A DNA stretch of 64,000 nt from the NCBI RefSeq assembly GCF_001039355.2, contig NW_019775415.1:124001-188000 (forward strand). Direction: 5' to 3'. Source of the DNA: Lingula anatina (taxonomy: Eukaryota; Brachiopoda; Lingulata; Lingulida; Lingulidae). Positions 1 through 11,772 of the stretch are shown in pieces. The first letter of the stretch is position 1. Each line of letters begins with the position of its first letter. The translations under genes were made by a program, and so were the position numbers. The notes beneath the pieces are model-generated. The model searched no databases and was not told the origin of the DNA. It saw nothing but the letters and a program-made list of their open reading frames with translations.

Positions 1-206
1 GATTAACAGAACTCTTTTTAGATCTACCATACTTTACAAAACGCCAATTATTTGAACAATCACTTTTTGTCTATCGGCTACTATAATTGCAAAAATCAAT
101 AAGTCTGGTAACATAAACAATTTCTTCTGATTTTTTTTTTTTTTGAGAAAATTACCATTGACTAGATTGTTATTACTGAGTAAAAAAAGACAGCCCTCGT
201 GTTCAG

Positions 207-518
207 ATGGTTTTGCTTGATCAAATAAATATTTTACACTACGATGGATCTGTAATTTTTACAGGGCGTCATGTCAAAAGAGTAACCGAAGAAGGAGTAG
301 TGGATCCATTTAATGGTCGATATAACTAATTGCTGCAACAATTGAATAAAATGGGATGCTTCCGTTGCATTTATTGTCAATACAGAATCGAGATAGATCA
401 CAATTATGCAGTTCGCAATTTGAATAAATCATTTGATCAGATAAATTTGTCTGTGCAACCATTAAAAATCTTCCCAATGTTGGAAGAAAAACGTTATGAT
501 GAAGTATTGCACAAATAA
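207..518 (+). pseudogene. Possible decayed coding fragment, unidentified
   Basis: An ATG at 207 follows an acceptor-like TTCAG and opens 40 codons ending at TAA 327-329. The same frame then stays open for 63 more codons, to the stop at 516-518. A single in-frame stop inside about 100 otherwise open codons could mean a broken ORF. The second half has a cysteine-rich stretch (CFRCIYC) followed by mixed charged and hydrophobic residues. I do not recognise the family. Chance openness in AT-rich DNA is the main alternative. Confidence 0.15.
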
Positions 519-1243
519 ACTATATCAGAATTTGAAAGCATACCCCTCCTCTCAGTTTACCACAGTTGTGTAACCCCTCCCACACACACGAATCTCGAAA
601 CACAGGGCGGATGTAGCCTACATGGAACGAGAACTGGTGGGTCGCCCGATGCCAAAGGACCTGTTGAACTGTTAAAATTATTATATTATTCCCACATACA
701 TTAGGAATCTTTTTGGAACTTTTGAACGGATGGGTCCAGCAGATGCTGTCCAACAAGGACAACGGTCATATTGCGCCGCGCTTTAACCATAGGCGCAATA
801 CGCAGAGAATCATTACAAGCTTCTCTTTCGCACTTATAAAGCATGCCCTTGTTTAATAAACTTTGTCTGAGAAAAAGAATCTAGTATCGACAGACTGATA
901 CAGGTTTTCCTGGCGTACAAACATCGATTAGAAATTAATCACCATTTTAAATTAAGTACTAATGATTATAGATAAGCTTGATATATGAAGGCAAGCATAA
1001 CACGGATTTTCATGCATGCTGTATTCAAATCCTCTCTCATCCTATGTCTCTAAAGGAGTGTCGATGATCTCATGCATACTGTTTCCGGAAGATGAACCGA
1101 TGTAGTTGAGATGTAATTTGTGGACTTAAGTGTGAATAATTTTAGGATCTATCGACTAACAACCGGGAAACAGGTGCCGCTGTGGTTTGGTTTCTTTCTA
1201 TTGCCAGACAGCATGACACATTTTTACATGAAGCACCTGTCTG

Positions 1244-1246
<3 letters not shown>

Positions 1247-1284
<38 letters not shown>
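1247..1284. repeat. (TG)n microsatellite
   Basis: Perfect TG dinucleotide run of about 19 units, followed by a short CGTG interruption. The open frames crossing it on both strands are artefacts of the repeat. Confidence 0.95.
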
Positions 1285-1288
<4 letters not shown>

Positions 1289-2951
1289 AAAGGTTCAAAG
1301 AGTCACCTTGATTTTCGTCTCTCGTTGATAACAAACCAAGTATCATTTTAAACAAACCTCCAGTTTTCATTTGTTTGGATTTATCTGCTAGCCACCTTGT
1401 ATTCCTTTGAATTTCCTGGGCCAGTTCATATGTCACCTTGCAGGAAAATATCTTTGGAAATCTGTAACACACTTTCATAAGCATTATTACCAAGGTAAAG
1501 CAGTTGTTCGAGTATTCCTTCGTGTAATTATAGTGTACATTGGTATCGTTCCACATCGTTAAATTGATTTATGGCATTTTGGTATTAAATCTTCGTTCAT
1601 TTAAGTTTTGAATATTTCATCAATGTCTTGTTATAATCTATACCCGCCCAGGTTTCCTGATGGCGACTGCTCTAGACAAAGCCTGGTTCCCCAAGAGAAA
1701 TTGTCATTTGGGAACCTTCGTCAGTTATCAATAAAACGCACGACTTTAGTTAAAGAGGCCCATGAATCCAGGCTTGGCCTCATCATCAGTTGCACACGAT
1801 GGTCGCTTAAGTGTTTTTAAATGAACAGGAAGAGATATACAGAAGGTGCAAACTGTCTCAGCGTTTCTGCAGCATGCCACAGAAGCTAAATTTCCTTTAA
1901 TTTTCCAGTTTTTAGTTCACTATGCAAGAAATATCCGGCAAAGTATCAAATAAGCAGCGCTTCGTGGATAAGAAAATGGTTGAATAGCATGAAATAATTC
2001 GCACAAAGCAATATAATTTACATAGACAGGTGTGAAAAGTGCGCGTTGTCATGGTTTCTGTTATTTGATGTGCCTTCGAGGACCGTCGTACTTAGAGCAA
2101 ACTCTGTAAATTCCGTTCTGCTTATTCGGTTTGAAATACTACAAACAGGTAGGACTTAAGACAAAAACATTGAATAGAAGAGTGTCTCTTGGTGCATATG
2201 GATAAATGTACTAACCCAATGACCTCATTCAGCGGTTTTTTAAGTTCCATTAAATTTAATCTTTCATTGTATTTTACGTATATCTTCTTACAATTAACAT
2301 AACAGGTGTAACGAAATGCGTTGGATAGCAAGATAATGATATTATTTCTCATCTAGTGAAATATTACGAAAAAGCTTACTGCACGATTTCCCTGACCTCA
2401 TTTAGCGATAACGTTATCTTCTGCATTTTTACTTTATCTCCAAATTCGTGATCGTTTACGGGTGAATCCAATTAAGAATATGAGACCGCTCTTCCACAGA
2501 ACTGGAAAGCAAATTAAGGCTCCCCGCTAACATAGAGCACACGTTGCTCTCAGGGGAATACAACTTGTAGAAAAAAGTGATTTTTGCCATTAGTTGATGA
2601 CTAAATCCAAGTGATAAAGGTTATGAACAAATCAAACTTATAGTTTTCAATGATCATGATTGCATAGCGGATAACAATTGCATCAAAATGTGTTGGATTT
2701 CGTCTAGCATTCGATCCATTTTTGTTTTATTTGTCTAATGGGCTCTTATAAGAAGGTCATTCCATTCTTTGGCATAAACGTGAGTTAAATTAAATCGCAA
2801 AATTTACAGAAGAATAGAAGTAATAATGACATTGTGTATTAAGAATGGGCAATCATAACACGGATGATATGAATGCAACAGAAAAGAAGGCAAAAAGGTA
2901 CAGAAAAATGCTGACAAATATCCGAAAAGGTCGAAGTATAAATGAAATCAG

Positions 2952-3176
2952 ACGTGTGTGTCTGTGTGTGGGTGAGTGGGTGGGTGGGTGGGTTGGTGTG
3001 TGGGTGAGTGGGTGTGTGTGTGTGGGNNNNNNNNNNNNNNNNNNNNNNNNNNNNNNNNNNNNNNNNNNNNNNNNNNNNNNNNNNNNNNNNNNNNNNNNNN
3101 NNNNNNNNNNNNNNNNNNNNNNNNNNNNNNNNNNNNNNNNNGGGGGTGAGTGTGTGGGTGGGTGGGTGGGTGTGTT
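2952..3176. repeat. GGGTG/GTGT-rich tract with a 115-base assembly gap
   Basis: Degenerate GGGTG, GGGTGA and GTGT units lie on both sides of a run of N at 3027-3141. The assembler evidently failed inside a G-rich satellite, so the true length is unknown. Runs of three or more G recur about every four to six bases on the plus strand, so G-quadruplex formation is plausible. Confidence 0.9.
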
Positions 3177-3416
3177 CGAGGATATGTGTTTTAACGGAAC
3201 TGCCAAACTAGTTATCCTCAAAACAGTCAATCCCGTAAACCACCAGTGTAGTTCTATCATTCAGCTTGTAACAAGTTATCTAAATGGCAAGAAACACGCG
3301 TACAAAGGCACACGTAGGCGGATACTCGGTCTTTAAATTTCATATTAATGCGGATGCCAGGTTTCATAACTCAAGTAGTGTATGATAGCAAACCATAAAC
3401 ATAATAATGTTAAAGA

Positions 3417-3540
3417 AAGAACGATTTAACGTTGACTACACTTTGTCTTTATTATTGAACAAAAACGATATCAACTCACTGTACTCCGTCTTTATTATCG
3501 AACAAAGAACGATACCAATCCAACATTGATTAACTATCAG
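3417..3540. repeat. Imperfect direct repeat, two units
   Basis: Two adjacent units share CTTTATTAT, GAACAAA and AACGATA in the same order, the first near 3437-3475 and the second near 3486-3525. They look like a small local tandem duplication. No coding content is seen. Confidence 0.55.
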
Positions 3541-5502
3541 AAAAACACATGACGATGAAGTCATCGTATCGGTAGTTGGTAACAACTCATTAATGGGAGA
3601 TATCATAAAATGAAAATAAATCTGCAGCTTGACAAGTTAAGACAAAACCCCAATAGCGATACTAATAAGCATACTGTGCATCAAAATGCTGATAATCCGC
3701 TTAAAAACGGGGGAGCCGCTGTGTTTGTTTGGAAATGATATCCGTCTGCTGAGATATCATCCCTTCTCAGATATATTCTTAGACTGTCTCTGATTCCGAA
3801 TGAAAACATCTTTGTTTTCAGGCCACAGGGGGCCTCCGAAAGATAAATAATACAATAAAGTAACAATAATACAGCCAACTCTTCCAATATCTATATCAAA
3901 TGAAAAACGTGAAACAGTGCCACGACAAAGACCTTATATTTATAACTTCTCAGTATTCGTTTTCTTTTTTCAATTCTTATACGCCTCTACTAAAGAAGTG
4001 TATTTCCAACTCACGACCAAGGTAGTAAAACCTCCGTTAAAGACAAGACAAAGCCATACGTAACTTTGTTCTTTTGCAACAAATATACAACAACAGCTGA
4101 GAGAAAGCGTCTTACTATGTCAAACACCAACGTGCCTGGATATGTTAGGTGCGTATTTCTCTGGGTACAAAAATTATGCTTTCGACAATACAAAATTGTA
4201 ATAAACATTTTTGACAAAAAATAACAGCTGTTTCTGTTATATTGTAATTTTTTTTCTCATAATACATGTATCCACCATTCAAACATGAAATATCAGTTGG
4301 GAAGTAGCCAGAGAGACTCACACGAAGACGATTCTACACCAAGAGACACATTGATCTGGAAAAAACGTTCATCTTCAACTTAGAAGCTGCCATCGTGCCC
4401 ACAGTTACCAAGTAAAGTTATGTTAATTTGTTTAAGTTTTTCACATTACTCAAATTCTTAATGGTCTGGTTTGGTGAATACAGCACGCAACGAATGTGTA
4501 AAAAAAACTACAACAGGAACAAAATACCAGCCAAAAGTAAAACATCATGAAAATAAAGGAAAAGATATGTAGAAATTTGAGACAATGCCCCATTTGCACA
4601 AAGTTTGCTGAAAGAAAAGTCAAAACGTAACATTATCGAGATGTGTGCCTGTGCGCATTAAATGCATACTGCTTTTCTGGCTAGACGCTAATAGACATTA
4701 AAAATTTAAAAACTATCTAATGCTCGTCACTCTGATTAGATATACACTTCGGGCACTTCGTCTTGGCAATTGAAAATCCCTTTGTAGACAAACTATACAA
4801 AATATATTTACTTGACAACATGTCTTTCAATTATTCAAATCTGATTAATGAATAAAACACTTTGTATTCCGATAACATAAGCTTACAAACCATGCTAAAA
4901 CTAATATGCTTACAAAAAATCCGTAAAACATGACATTATGACATTATGCATAATGAACGTACTAAATCATCCAATAAACGCAATCTGGAATTGCTCAAAA
5001 AGCTTTCAAATAAGTTTACTGTGTATCGATATGTTTTCCGTAATGATGCTTTCTGTGGAATGTCCGTGAAACTACTTAAATGACTGCTGTATTTAATAAT
5101 GTTGCTTGAAATAACAAAAAGTCCATCGGTACTCTACCTCTTGTGCGTTTCCACGGACCCAAAGCCACATTTTACATACGAACGTAAAAATATTTTACAT
5201 TGAGAATGCATTATTACAAATAACAATGGTACAGAACATATTAAATTGCTTACTCTGTTTTCATTCCCGTTGCTTGTGCTTTTGAATTACAACCGACTCA
5301 TCAGTTATAGTGACAGTCATTACATAGGACTACATTTATCTGTCTTGTACTCAAAGCCACGCGCCCGTTGCATTAGACAAATTATGCAGTTTGGTTCTAA
5401 TTGCTCAGCGCACATACCTAATCAAAATGTTCTACTTCATTATTCAAAGGTTTGTAATTTCTCCAACCACCGAAAACAGCCCAAAAGCTATACCCTATGC
5501 AG

Positions 5503-5508
5503 TTTATT
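5503..5508 (-). terminator. Poly(A) signal (AATAAA) of the receptor gene
   Basis: On the minus strand AATAAA lies about 207 bases past the receptor stop codon, a normal 3' UTR distance. The open frame on the opposite strand over this 3' UTR has no ATG start and is ignored. Confidence 0.5.
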
Positions 5509-5714
5509 CAACCAGCCTCTCCATCCCAATCTTGATTACATAACAGTGCCCAATGGGTCAAGTCCCCAGCTTTCTTCAAAACATTCATCTCACTTTTGTG
5601 TCCCGTATATCAAGTTACAGTTGAATTGTTGCCAGTTCTATTAAAAACAATGTCAAATGTGCCTTTGCAGTTCATCGATAAGTCACCCAAAATAGCTTTT
5701 CTTTATACGCTTTT

Positions 5715-6938
5715 TTAAAGATCCGTTTCCTCCATCTCCGAATTGACGGAATCATGATGAGCCTTATCTCGTACGAAGCACTGCAGCTCGCAGTCCCCGT
5801 TATGCACATCGCCGTTCTCTTTTTCGTCGCTCTTCTCTTCTGGGTCTCCTGCCTCCGTCAGCAACTGACCGTCCCTTATGGGGGATTGTCGTAGCACGGA
5901 CATCGTGGTGTCACGGGTGGTCGTTGGGCAGCCATTCCGACCAGACAGGTTTGACTGAAGGCATACAAACGGAGGAACTTGCTTGAACTCCTTCCGGAAG
6001 TTCTCGTTCATCCATGCGTACAAAAAGGGGTTGTATATGGTCGAGCTCATCGCAATAACATGGGCAATGAAGAAAACGAGCGCCTGGTGGGGCCACGTGT
6101 TCGACACAACGTGATACTCGCGAATCAAGTGGAATATGTTCAACGGCATCCAGCAACACACAAAAATGGCGACCATAGCGATCAGCATCCTATTTGTCCT
6201 TCGTTTTCTCTTTATTTCCAGCTCCTCGCGCTCACGGGATTTGTGGCCGGGCTTCACTCTTGATCTTTCGTGGAGTGCCATGGATACATTGGAATAACAG
6301 AATGTTATTATTATACATGGGACAAGGTACTGAAGAATCATGGTGACGACAGTGAACACTTGTCTCGCCGAATCTCTGGGCCATTCTTCGCCGCATTCCA
6401 AAGCCTGTATTTTCTCCTCCCATTTCACTTGCTGGTATATGGCTATCGGCATCGATACCGTTATGGCTATCGCCCACACGGCCAAAATGAGTGACAAACA
6501 CAGCCACACCTTCATCCGCGGCTTAAATGGGTGGACGATAACGAAGTAACGGTCCACTGCAATGGCTATCGACGTTAGGGTGGACACAAACACGCTAACA
6601 CCGCTGACCATGGGTACGATTTTGCAAATGGCGTCGCCGAATGTCCACGTATTCATGAAATATGACATCGGCGTAAATGGGATTGCCAGCAGACACATAA
6701 GGATGTCAGATATGGCCAAGTTACAAATGAATATGTTGGTTATAGTGCGCATATGTCTATTCCTGCTGACCACAAAGACCACTAATGAGTTTCCACTTAC
6801 CCCTAAAAGGAATATAACGCAGTAAAACAAAATGAATATACTTCTAAGCCAAGGCAGTTTCATGACGTCTACTCCTCGTACTAGTGGCTCCGTGGTCGAG
6901 CAGTTATTAACACACGCTAAAGATGTGTTCTCTTCCAT
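5715..6938 (-). CDS. NPY/NPF-type neuropeptide G-protein-coupled receptor
   Basis: A 407-residue class A receptor coded without introns. The start is the ATG at 6938 (context AAAATGG); the frame continues upstream without another ATG to a TAA at about 7002-7004. The N-terminus has two N-glycosylation sites (N4, N12). TM1 carries GN (N50), TM2 has LAISD (D78), and TM3 ends in DRY (129-131) after C105, which can pair with C182 in loop 2. TM6 has CCWMP (261-265), TM7 has NPFLY (303-307), followed by the amphipathic NENFRKEFK helix. TM3-loop wording (VDRYFVIVHPFKPRM) and the TM2 IPFTPM segment are typical of invertebrate NPF/NPY receptors. These couple extracellular RF/RYamide-type peptides to G proteins at the plasma membrane. 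The C-tail is Glu/Asp-rich with candidate palmitoylation cysteines. Related prolactin-releasing-peptide or NPFF-type receptors are the alternative; ligand identity is inferred from family only. Confidence 0.88.
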   Translation of the reverse strand: MEENTSLACVNNCSTTEPLVRGVDVMKLPWLRSIFILFYCVIFLLGVSGNSLVVFVVSRNRHMRTITNIFICNLAISDILMCLLAIPFTPMSYFMNTWTFGDAICKIVPMVSGVSVFVSTLTSIAIAVDRYFVIVHPFKPRMKVWLCLSLILAVWAIAITVSMPIAIYQQVKWEEKIQALECGEEWPRDSARQVFTVVTMILQYLVPCIIITFCYSNVSMALHERSRVKPGHKSREREELEIKRKRRTNRMLIAMVAIFVCCWMPLNIFHLIREYHVVSNTWPHQALVFFIAHVIAMSSTIYNPFLYAWMNENFRKEFKQVPPFVCLQSNLSGRNGCPTTTRDTTMSVLRQSPIRDGQLLTEAGDPEEKSDEKENGDVHNGDCELQCFVRDKAHHDSVNSEMEETDL

Positions 6939-7041
6939 TTTCAACGGTGAAATAGGTGTCTGGTCACTGGGGTTCCGTTCAGAAGAGTCCCGGTGCAAAT
7001 CTTAACTGGACATTCCAAACGGCTTCATCCGTGATCCGTGT
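6939..7041 (-). other. 5' UTR part of the receptor's coding exon, with splice acceptor
   Basis: On the minus strand a good acceptor (TTATTCTTTCAG before ACACGG) sits at 7042-7044, 103 bases upstream of the ATG, and an in-frame TAA separates it from the start. The receptor is therefore probably spliced in its 5' UTR although its coding region is not. The upstream non-coding exon was not located with confidence; it could be many kilobases to the right. Confidence 0.55.
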
Positions 7042-7993
7042 CTGAAAGAATAAGATAAAATGGGTTGATAGTCTTTCGAAGCAAAAAAGCGAAAGTGCAT
7101 ACAATCCTCTCGGCTTCCCTTGTCAATGTAAGGCAAGAGCGCCGATTTCTTAATCTATTACGAAGGCGCAGCTCGCTATGTGCTAACCAATCACAGTCTA
7201 ATTACGCACTGCTCCAGATATCAATGCATCAAAATTCGTTGTCCTAAATGAAACATCTATCAAATAAATAATTAACTACGACGTGTTGCTCTATAATGGG
7301 TTGTTCCCAACAGATGAGAGGCAACGCTGAACGCTCGGAGGTTTCTACAACAAAATCCGATTTGTTGCTGAAAAATTACATAAATTATGTAACACTAAAA
7401 TGAGACTAAATGTTTGTTTCTACATGTTTCCATGCACGCACCAACTACGCGTATCAGTTCTTGGTGTGAAGCGCCATTATTCATGGCCCAGTAAGTGCAT
7501 CTGATTTTTTTTTAATTCATACAAATGAAATATAGTAATGAGAGAGATTATAAGGTTCAAATGACCAGTGGCTTCAAAATAAAACCAATTAACGAAAATA
7601 TAATCGTTTTGAACCCCGTTTACCCTAAAACACATTAGCACAACTAAATTACTTAGAAACCCGCTCGCACTTCATTTCACGTGAGCAATTGGAAATGAAA
7701 ACGTGCAAAAGTGCAGATTTTCACTTTTTCCCGTTAATTCTGTATTTTTAAAAAAGATTGTTCACACACCGTATTGTTTTTCAAGGAATTGTTTGCCAGG
7801 TTCAGTGCCACACGACATCAATATATCTCCATGATCCTTTCATATTCTCAGAATCTGTTACTAAGGGTTTCATCTTCGTGTTTCTTCCTCAGATGACAGA
7901 CATGTAATCACGCTCGATCTCACGTGTGTCTATATAAAACCTTCCTACATTCAGGCATATTTAAGTATCTACAAAAGCTACTTATCGTCAGTT
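7042..7993. other. Spacer between receptor exon and the candidate exon at 8.0 kb
   Basis: AT-rich DNA with no convincing ORF on either strand. It is probably part of the first intron of the receptor and also the 3' flank of the exon at 7994-8116. A TTTAAT (ATTAAA on the minus strand) near 7505-7520 could serve as a weak poly(A) signal for that exon. Confidence 0.4.
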
Positions 7994-8116
7994 CTAGACA
8001 GGTTTGACAGACCTTTGTAGATGCTTGTGCATCACGCCCTGATACGCCTGAATCATCACATAAGGGTCGATACCTGCACGATTCAAAAGGGCGTCAAATG
8101 CTTTTCTGCAAACTCC
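7994..8116 (-). CDS. Candidate terminal coding exon, unidentified protein
   Basis: On the minus strand a pyrimidine-rich acceptor ending ATCTTCAG is followed by 40 codons and a TAG at 7994-7996. Only one frame is open across the exon (phase 0 entry); the other two hit stops. The peptide begins GVCRKAFDALLNRAGIDPYV and ends HKHLQRSVKPV. It has one cysteine, an amphipathic helical look and a codon pattern more protein-like than the surrounding DNA. I do not recognise the family. The preceding exon(s) must lie to the right (above 8117) on the same strand and were not found with confidence. It could instead be an isolated pseudo-exon. Confidence 0.4.
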   Translation of the reverse strand, partial: GVCRKAFDALLNRAGIDPYVMIQAYQGVMHKHLQRSVKPV

Positions 8117-8302
8117 CTGAAGATACGAATGATAGAGGGTAATATGCAGTAGCTGTGCTAAATAACTAATCCTCAGCGATCCCTGTCACGCGCTGCCAAC
8201 AAATCTTGTCACGCTGTAAACCGTGAAAGCTTAACTACACAGTGCCACTGAATACGTCTAATTGCTAGTAAAAGGGGACGGAATGGTGCTCTCATGGGTA
8301 CA

Positions 8303-8362
8303 CAAACACAAACACGCACGTGCACGCACACACACACACTCACACACTCACACATTCACACG
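8303..8362. repeat. CA-rich microsatellite
   Basis: Interrupted CACACA/CACGCA repeat with TCACA variants. The plus-strand open frame that begins in it is a repeat artefact. Confidence 0.85.
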
Positions 8363-8995
8363 TACATGACATTAATTATGATATGTTGTTCAGAGAGGTG
8401 ATCAACTTGAAGCCAAATATAAACCCATCCTTCGTCCATGTACACTTTGGGCTGAAAACCAGGCACGGCTGCCAGGCACGCTGGCACGCTTGTTATTCTG
8501 TCATTTTATCGGCAGTGCAGACGACTTATTTGCAGTTTGACGAATGGGAACAGAAAAACATGTATCGTGTTGTCATGAAATATATTTCCATTTGTGGAAA
8601 ACATCAATTACGCAGTGATTTGCTTCCATGTCAACAAATTGGTTTCCAGTTCTTCTTCATTTCTGGACTTATCATCTTTCACCAGTGACGTAAAGTTTGC
8701 GTTTCCGGATTCAACACAAAGTGGTTTATTTGCAATCAGTGACATTTTTCCCCGAAAATAGGTAATTTTCATGAAAAAGCAAACGTATCAGGTTGACTCA
8801 CAACCACGCCGCTGTTATAGTTTCAGTAGACCTGGTAGTCACTGCCATGTAAAAACCTGTTGAGATTGATTATCAGGGTCTAAGTATAACTTCATTAAGC
8901 ATTACCTAAGATAAACCTCGACCTCCACCTTTACAATACATTGGTGTCTGCTCAAATACAACTAAATGCGCCTGACACGCTCAGCTAGGTAAGGA

Positions 8996-9056
8996 TAATC
9001 TAATCAAATCTAATCTAATCAATCTAATCTAACCTAATCTAATCTAATCTAATCTA
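8996..9056. repeat. (TAATC)n pentanucleotide satellite
   Basis: About twelve units of TAATC with variants such as AAATC, CAATC and AACC. The array is short and internal, so it is an ordinary microsatellite, not a telomere. Confidence 0.85.
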
Positions 9057-11638
9057 AGTAATCAAACGAAGATTACTGAGACGCGCTTCACAAGAGTCAA
9101 ACAAAAAAATCTATTAGTTAAGTACCTCCGCTCCACCAAAACTCTTAGGGTCGCAAGGCTGTTGACTTCTCAAAGTAAATCCTAGAGTTTATATTAACTT
9201 TTTCAACACAACACGTCCAGGGACGTATATGAACCTTCCAATTCCCTAAGTCTTCTTGAAACAGAACGGTCAAGATGAGACATCGTTCAAGTTGTCGTTT
9301 CCTGATCCCCTTCACTGTCGTCTGTACTTCAGCAGCTCACAAAATGAAAGAGAAAAAGCGCTGAATCTAATATCGATTTTACTCACTGTGAGGCAGCATA
9401 GATCATCTTTCAGCAAAAAGAGCGAATAGATTTGCTTTATCACTTTTAACCATATAGTCGAGGAGGTTTGATACAATCTAGATCCTTTAATATGCACATG
9501 CTCAACGTTTATTGCGAGAGAATGCACGAGACGTATGAGACATGACTGTCCTGTGCGAACTCCTTTCAAAAGACACTTTGGAACTGCAGAAATGGTGTGT
9601 ACAACATGAGATAACTTCCTAATTTAGCCCCATAGTCCACGATGGACAGCGCACACAGTGCATTTCGACAATTGCTTCTTCCAAATCCTTTGATTGAGGT
9701 CGTTAAAAAAACGTAAACGAAAGTTGAATGTACGATCTGTTACCAACGCATGGTGAAGGAGGTGGTCTTTAGTTGTCTGGACGTAAGGTTTCATTGGATC
9801 GGAGTAAATTTTCTATCGTTTCCAGACAGTTTAGAATTATGCTTTAATTCGTCCATTACCGATCTAAAAAGTCTTGAATTATTGTGAGATTCGGTATGTG
9901 ATAATGGGTTCCCTGGCAATTTTCACGCGTAGTTTGTCTTTTGAGAGGTGGTAGGGAAGACAAAGGTGATCAAAACTAGACTTTGTGATTCAATGCCGTT
10001 AATAGACATATTTCAGATAAGAGGCGGACCTATCCGTATTCATCAAATAAAACGTATTGTGAGCCAGACGAGAAGGCACGATGGGGATTTAAATTATATT
10101 AGATGTGCTGCCGATCTTGTAAATTATAGCTTCAGGTCGCAATCCCTTTCTACTTAAAGGAAATATGGAGGAGTGGAGACCACCTGCACCCAGGGTTTCC
10201 AAATTACGATGATCTCTTGATGTATCATTTTCTCGCAAAGCTGGAACACGATCTGATCATCAGAGGGTCTCCTGGTACTGGGTCTAAACGCAATGCCATC
10301 TCCCAGATAATACAATGTAATGCGACCTCATCACACGGATGCCGCTTGGCTTGTTTGAAAGGTTTCGGAGGACTCGATTAGTCTCGAAGCCACAAGGGTT
10401 CGTGGACGCATAATTAATATCTATCACTTTTACCTGAAACCACCGCACTTACACCCGGGAGTGGAAATTGTTTGATGGGGGTCAGAGGGTCAAGTAAGAA
10501 AATGATCAACTGCATAAAAACTTTGTCCAAGGGATGAAGGTCAGCGGGAGGAGCAAAGTGATTAAATTCATATTTTTTGGTGAATTCATTGTCTTAATTG
10601 AAGTTTAATTTAGCTTCATTTGTGTCTTTTTCAAAAGCCACAGCTACGCATAATATAACAACTGGGTTTTGAATGGCGTGGTAGCCATAAACAAGATTAG
10701 TCGGCATATCATATGCATGAGTTCAAAGAGACAGTCGCCATCGTTCTTATAAATTAATTTGGTGTGAATTGATGCTGAAATCACTTTAATTATAAATTAC
10801 TTTTCTTATCTGCCTGTCAGTTTGAGATATTACCTGGTATTTCTGATGCCACTTTAATAAATATGCAATAGGTGCCAAAAGGAACCATGAATCCCATAAC
10901 AGACTCAAACACGATGGGCCAAATGTCACAATGCATAAACGACACAAATCTAAATATTTTTAGATTCGCCTAAAAACGGTAACGGCAAAATGGCCCATGA
11001 CGTTTGATATACAATCTTGACGCATCATTATCTAGAGTAATGATCTGACCGATTTCAATGCTGAATTTTCAGATATAAAATCGATCGAAATATGCATCCA
11101 GTGATTACTCACAGCGGCACTGCCATTATGCAATGTTACAAAAAAAAATGAACACAAGTTCGACATTTAATCGAATTGTGAATATGTCACCATCATCAGC
11201 AGCTAGCTTTAAATGGAATTTAGCGTTAATACATTACTCTTGAAAGAAGTTAACTTAAGGACAACGTTAACATGTAGTTCCCTTATAACATGTTGCTATC
11301 CATTTTCTGTGAAGATCAACTAATATATAAATGAGTACTATAAAAGAAGAATTATGTTAAGAAATATCAGCTTACTTTATATTCATCGTGATAGGACGTA
11401 GCTATTATAGGCCTACCTACGAGGGAAAACATGAAACCCTACAACGATCCTAAAAAATAACATCCCTTAAGCCAGAGAAGCTTATGGCATTGTGCATGCC
11501 GCAGTTTCAGATTAAGTTCCATACCGGCAACTATGCTAGGCCTACTACATAATCATGTTGACTGCAGTGTATATTCTTAGAAAATTATGGTTAAATATGA
11601 AATTTTCACGAATACAAATGAAAGATTTGAGCTGAACC

Positions 11639-11772
<134 letters not shown>

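Larger units (their letters stand above)
1..5502. other. Intergenic, AT-rich, mostly featureless
   Basis: No convincing gene is seen on either strand. The stretch holds a TG microsatellite (1247-1284), a GGGTG-rich low-complexity tract with an assembly gap (2952-3176), a decayed ORF near the left edge (207-518) and a short imperfect direct repeat around 3417-3540. Other open frames here are short, lack splice-linked neighbours and look like chance. Confidence 0.6.

Noticed and set aside
2845-3336. Open frames with long unknown stretches across the gap
   Set aside because: They are created by reading through the N run and a G-rich microsatellite.
5246-5644. 132-codon open frame on the plus strand
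   Set aside because: It starts at a non-ATG codon, has no domain, and lies antisense to the 3' UTR of the receptor gene.
8996-9056. (TAATC)n array as an interstitial telomere
   Set aside because: The unit is not the animal telomere repeat TTAGGG/TTAGG and the array is only about 60 bases.
10431-10530. Minus-strand ATG with a hydrophobic start (MQLIIFLLDPL) running to a GTAAAA donor
   Set aside because: Poor ATG context, weak donor and only about 28 codons; the exit phase does not match the orphan exon at 7994-8116.
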